A DNA stretch of 64,000 nt from Vigna angularis (lineage: Eukaryota > Streptophyta > Magnoliopsida > Fabales > Fabaceae), in contig NC_068970.1 of assembly GCF_016808095.1 (NCBI RefSeq), positions 27,510,501 to 27,574,500 on the forward strand. Reading direction: 5' to 3'. Shown here one piece after another: positions 61,676-64,000 of this stretch. The position numbers were made by a program, and so were the translations under genes. The first letter of the stretch is position 1. Every line of letters starts with the position of its first letter. The notes below the pieces were generated by a model, which made no database searches, was not told the origin of the DNA, and saw only the letters and a list, made by a program, of their open reading frames with translations.

Positions 61676-61682
61676 TTTTATA
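61676..61682 (-). promoter_or_regulatory. TATA box of CYP707A
   Basis: Minus strand CTATAAAACCC, about 175 bp before the ATG, giving a 5' UTR of roughly 140-150 bases that includes the GA repeat. Confidence 0.65.
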
Positions 61683-61699
61683 GAGGCAGCAACATGGTG

Positions 61700-62631
61700 G
61701 GGGCACAGGTCTTTATCTAACTATAATCAAATTTAAAGTGGAAATCTCTAGAATCATCATTTTTGTCAATCCATATTTTACCAAAACATCCATCACTACT
61801 GTGTCGAATACTGCGATGGGAAAAAGGCAATGAAAACGTCATTTTTCATGTTTGATAAGATTTTGCAGGCTCAGTTGATTTCGATCGTTTCAGAGTTTGT
61901 GTTTTGTATATAAAGAAAGAAAGAAAAAACAGAGAGAAGAAATTCTACTACAAAAACTAGCTCAACTTTTCTACTGTACCATTGTAAACGTGTTATATAT
62001 CATGATTTCACCATTGACTCTATATACAACAAGACCGGGTAATAAGCTTTACATATGTAACTTTCCAAAAATACAATATAAAATCATACACGAGAATCAT
62101 CACATATTAATAATATTACAGATCAATTCTACACAGAATGAGATACTATTATGGCTGAACGGCCTTACATAATAACAGAGAATTTAAAATAATAACAGAG
62201 AATTTAAAAACGTACGCTAGCTACTACTAGACTGAACAGTGTACGAAATAAATTATACCGAACGGTCTTACAACATATAAAGCTAATAACAGACTGAACG
62301 TCCCTAAGGTTCGGTCTTCACTTCTGTCGCGTCTTCCAATACTTCTTCCAGCAGCTCTTCTCCTTCTGCTCACATCCACATGGAAAATCATTGCAACAGG
62401 ACAACGACAGGACGCACAACACAGACAAAAATAATAAACATGGTAAGCTTATGTAATTTAATTTATTCAATCACAACATACAACATTCATAACAAAACCA
62501 ACAACAACCACATCATAATTTATACATCCATGCATGCAAATAACGACCACATGACTCTGACTTCCCGGACTGTATGAATCATGTGTAGCTACGACGCTCG
62601 TGCACCCGGGTGATGTAGTAACTGGGATACC
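61700..62631. other. P450 upstream DNA and repeat debris
   Basis: No gene. The first few hundred bases are the upstream region of the P450. A 21-bp direct repeat (ATAATAACAGAGAATTTAAA) is at about 62168-62209, and GAACGGTCTTAC or GAACGGCCTTAC words recur at 62157 and 62259. The part at 62530-62630 (CTCGTGCACCCGGGTGATG) looks like retrotransposon DNA but is not assignable. Confidence 0.4.
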
Positions 62632-62877
62632 TGATAATGCTAAATTATACCATATTTTAAGCATCATTTTAGTGGCAAAATCAACTCCTTTCTTACTTAT
62701 AACTTGCTTAATCCTCTTCTTTTGTCTTGTTTTCTAAATATTTGTGTTTTTGGCTACCTTGATATACTTTCATCAATAATCCCTTGTTTTGTAGCTAAAA
62801 ATGAGCTTGGAAGACTCTCCAACAAACTATAGAACTGGACCAAGAAATTAGCACGAAGAAATGCCATCAGCAGTGCA

Positions 62878-63180
62878 AGGACGTTCGTCCAGGAAGGAGG
62901 ACGCTCGTCCCAGGACAGTGGACGTTCGTCCAGGCAGGAGGACGCTCGTCCAGGAGGACGCTCGTCTCAGAAGCGGGCGCTCGTCCAAGAGAGGAGGACG
63001 TTCGTCCAGAGAAGAGGACGCTCGTCCAGAGGAGAGGACGTTCGTCCCAGGCAGAGGGCGCTCGTCCAGCCAGGCAGAAGTGGACGCTCGTCCAGCCAGG
63101 CAGAGGACGCTCGTCCAGAACGCTCGTCCAGGAAGGAGGACGCTCGGCCAGATTGAAGGACGTTCGTCCAAATGCGAGAG
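62878..63180. repeat. GC-rich GGACG(C/T)TCGTCC minisatellite
   Basis: About 16 copies of the near-palindromic core GGACG(C/T)TCGTCC, each followed by a short variable purine-rich spacer (CAGGAAGGA, CAGAGGAGA, CAAGAGAGGA). Spacing varies from roughly 14 to 28 bp. Arg/Ser-rich or Pro/Leu-rich frames on both strands are by-products. Confidence 0.9.
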
Positions 63181-63300
63181 GCTCGCGCTCGGGCGCAAAA
63201 ACAGAGGGGCGCCCGGGCGCGACTTTTTGCCAGATTTGAATTTTTGCGAGAGCTTCGCGCTCGGGCGCGACTGACAGAGGGCGCCCGGGCGCGATTTTTA
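63181..63300. repeat. GCGCTCGGGCGC / GCGCCCGGGCGC repeat pair
   Basis: Two ~60-bp copies of a GC-rich unit: CGCGCTCGGGCGC .. CAGAGGG .. GCGCCCGGGCGCGA at about 63183-63222 and 63259-63295. GCGCCCGGGCGC is self-complementary. Confidence 0.8.
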
Positions 63301-64000
63301 CTGATGTGGCAGACAGCTTATTTAACCCTAAAACGCGAAGGGGAAAGGGTCTTTGGTCATTTGGAGGCGCGATTTCACGGCTGGAGCTCATGGAGGGCGT
63401 GAGGAGCTTGTGGGAACATCTCCTCCTCTTCCTTTGGGTCTCCTTCTTCTTCCATCTTCCATGTTTGTAAGCTTAGGGTTCTCCATGGAAATGGAGAACT
63501 AAACCCATCTTGTTGGGATTAGTTGTAGCCTTTGAATTCTTGTGTAATTGTTGAATGATTTGATTATATATATGCATTTTCTATCAATTGCTAGTATTCT
63601 TGTTTCCGATCTTAAAGCTTACATGTAATGGGAACGTTCATGACTTGATTTTGGGGTTTCATGGATTATGGGAACGTAAGATGAAATCTTGAACTGAAAT
63701 AAGAGTCCTTGTGGGTCATTGATTCTAGGAATGGAAGATGATTCACATGTTGTCTTAGATCCCAGCTCTTTAATGCGGGTTTTGCTTGTTAGATTGCCAA
63801 GGAATTGGGGTTTGATAAGGAAAACCTAGGCTCTTTCACCTAAGGAATTAGGGCTAGAGTGTTTTAGTGGATTGACTTTAGTAAATTGATAGAGAGGAGA
63901 TAAAATTGGTTATACACAAGAGTGCATTGGTGAAAACCAGCCTTAACAATGTCATTTCATACCATTTCTAGTCTTTTCCATTTCCAAGTGCCTTCAATAC

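Larger units (their letters stand above)
62632..64000 (+). mobile_element. probable LTR-type repeat running off the window
   Basis: The stretch starts TGATAATGCTAAATTATACC and has an LTR-like composition, including a likely transcribed leader with a long T-rich part (63420-63640). The partner end is outside the window, so the class cannot be confirmed. It contains the GC-rich minisatellite at 62878-63180. No coding sequence is recognised. Confidence 0.35.

Noticed and set aside
62878..63180. Kinship between this minisatellite and the CACTA GACGTC repeats
   Set aside because: Both contain GACG and CGTC, but the cores differ (GACGTC against GGACGCTCGTCC) and no CACTA terminus is near.
62848..63402. 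Arg/Ser-rich and Pro/Ser-rich proteins
   Set aside because: Generated by the GC-rich minisatellite; three frames are open simultaneously on opposite strands.

Overview
The window is plant nuclear DNA. The genes are intron-rich, with GT..AG introns inside recognisable plant families: an ERF transcription factor, a LAG1-type ceramide synthase and a CYP707A cytochrome P450. The intergenic DNA is very AT-rich and packed with plant transposable elements (CACTA, Mutator-like, Ty1/copia, TRIM). The repeat styles and protein matches suggest a legume, probably of the Vigna/Phaseolus group; this is inference, not proof. No tRNA, rRNA or CRISPR array was recognised.

Layout. 1-1387: AT-rich DNA with a short dyad repeat. 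1388-6543: foldback, Mutator-like element with ~150 bp terminal inverted repeats, split by a nested copia element (1913-4747) that is mostly deleted inside. 8463-9146 (minus): intronless ERF109/RRTF1-like gene with a G-box and W-box rich upstream region. 9838-9934: long TA/CA microsatellite. 11142-19634: structurally complete CACTA transposon with a GAT target duplication, a TNP2 transposase gene and a second gene (plant transposase plus Ulp1-like protease), both broken by stop codons, and GACGTC-rich subterminal repeats. 20100-23265 and about 24840-27500: decayed copia-type elements on the minus strand. 29682-36903 (minus): six-exon ceramide synthase gene (LOH2-like). Its introns have been invaded by a TRIM array, a MITE-like element and a young LTR element whose gag ORF is fused to a piece of a CAMTA transcription factor. 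39206-55324: 16.1 kb Mutator-like element with a perfect 9-bp target duplication; its interior is a ~13.2 kb satellite array (~574-bp monomer) with nested higher-order repeats of 2299 and 6308 bp. 58793-61502 (minus): nine-exon CYP707A (ABA 8'-hydroxylase) gene. 62630-64000: repeat running off the window, with a GC-rich GGACG(C/T)TCGTCC minisatellite.

The three host genes are not an operon and are each controlled separately. Functionally they touch stress redox/jasmonate signalling (ERF109), sphingolipid synthesis (LOH2) and abscisic acid breakdown (CYP707A). The most unusual objects are the satellite-bearing Mutator-like element and the CAMTA-capturing LTR element. All exon joins were made by eye from reading frame and splice sites; no search or alignment program was run.
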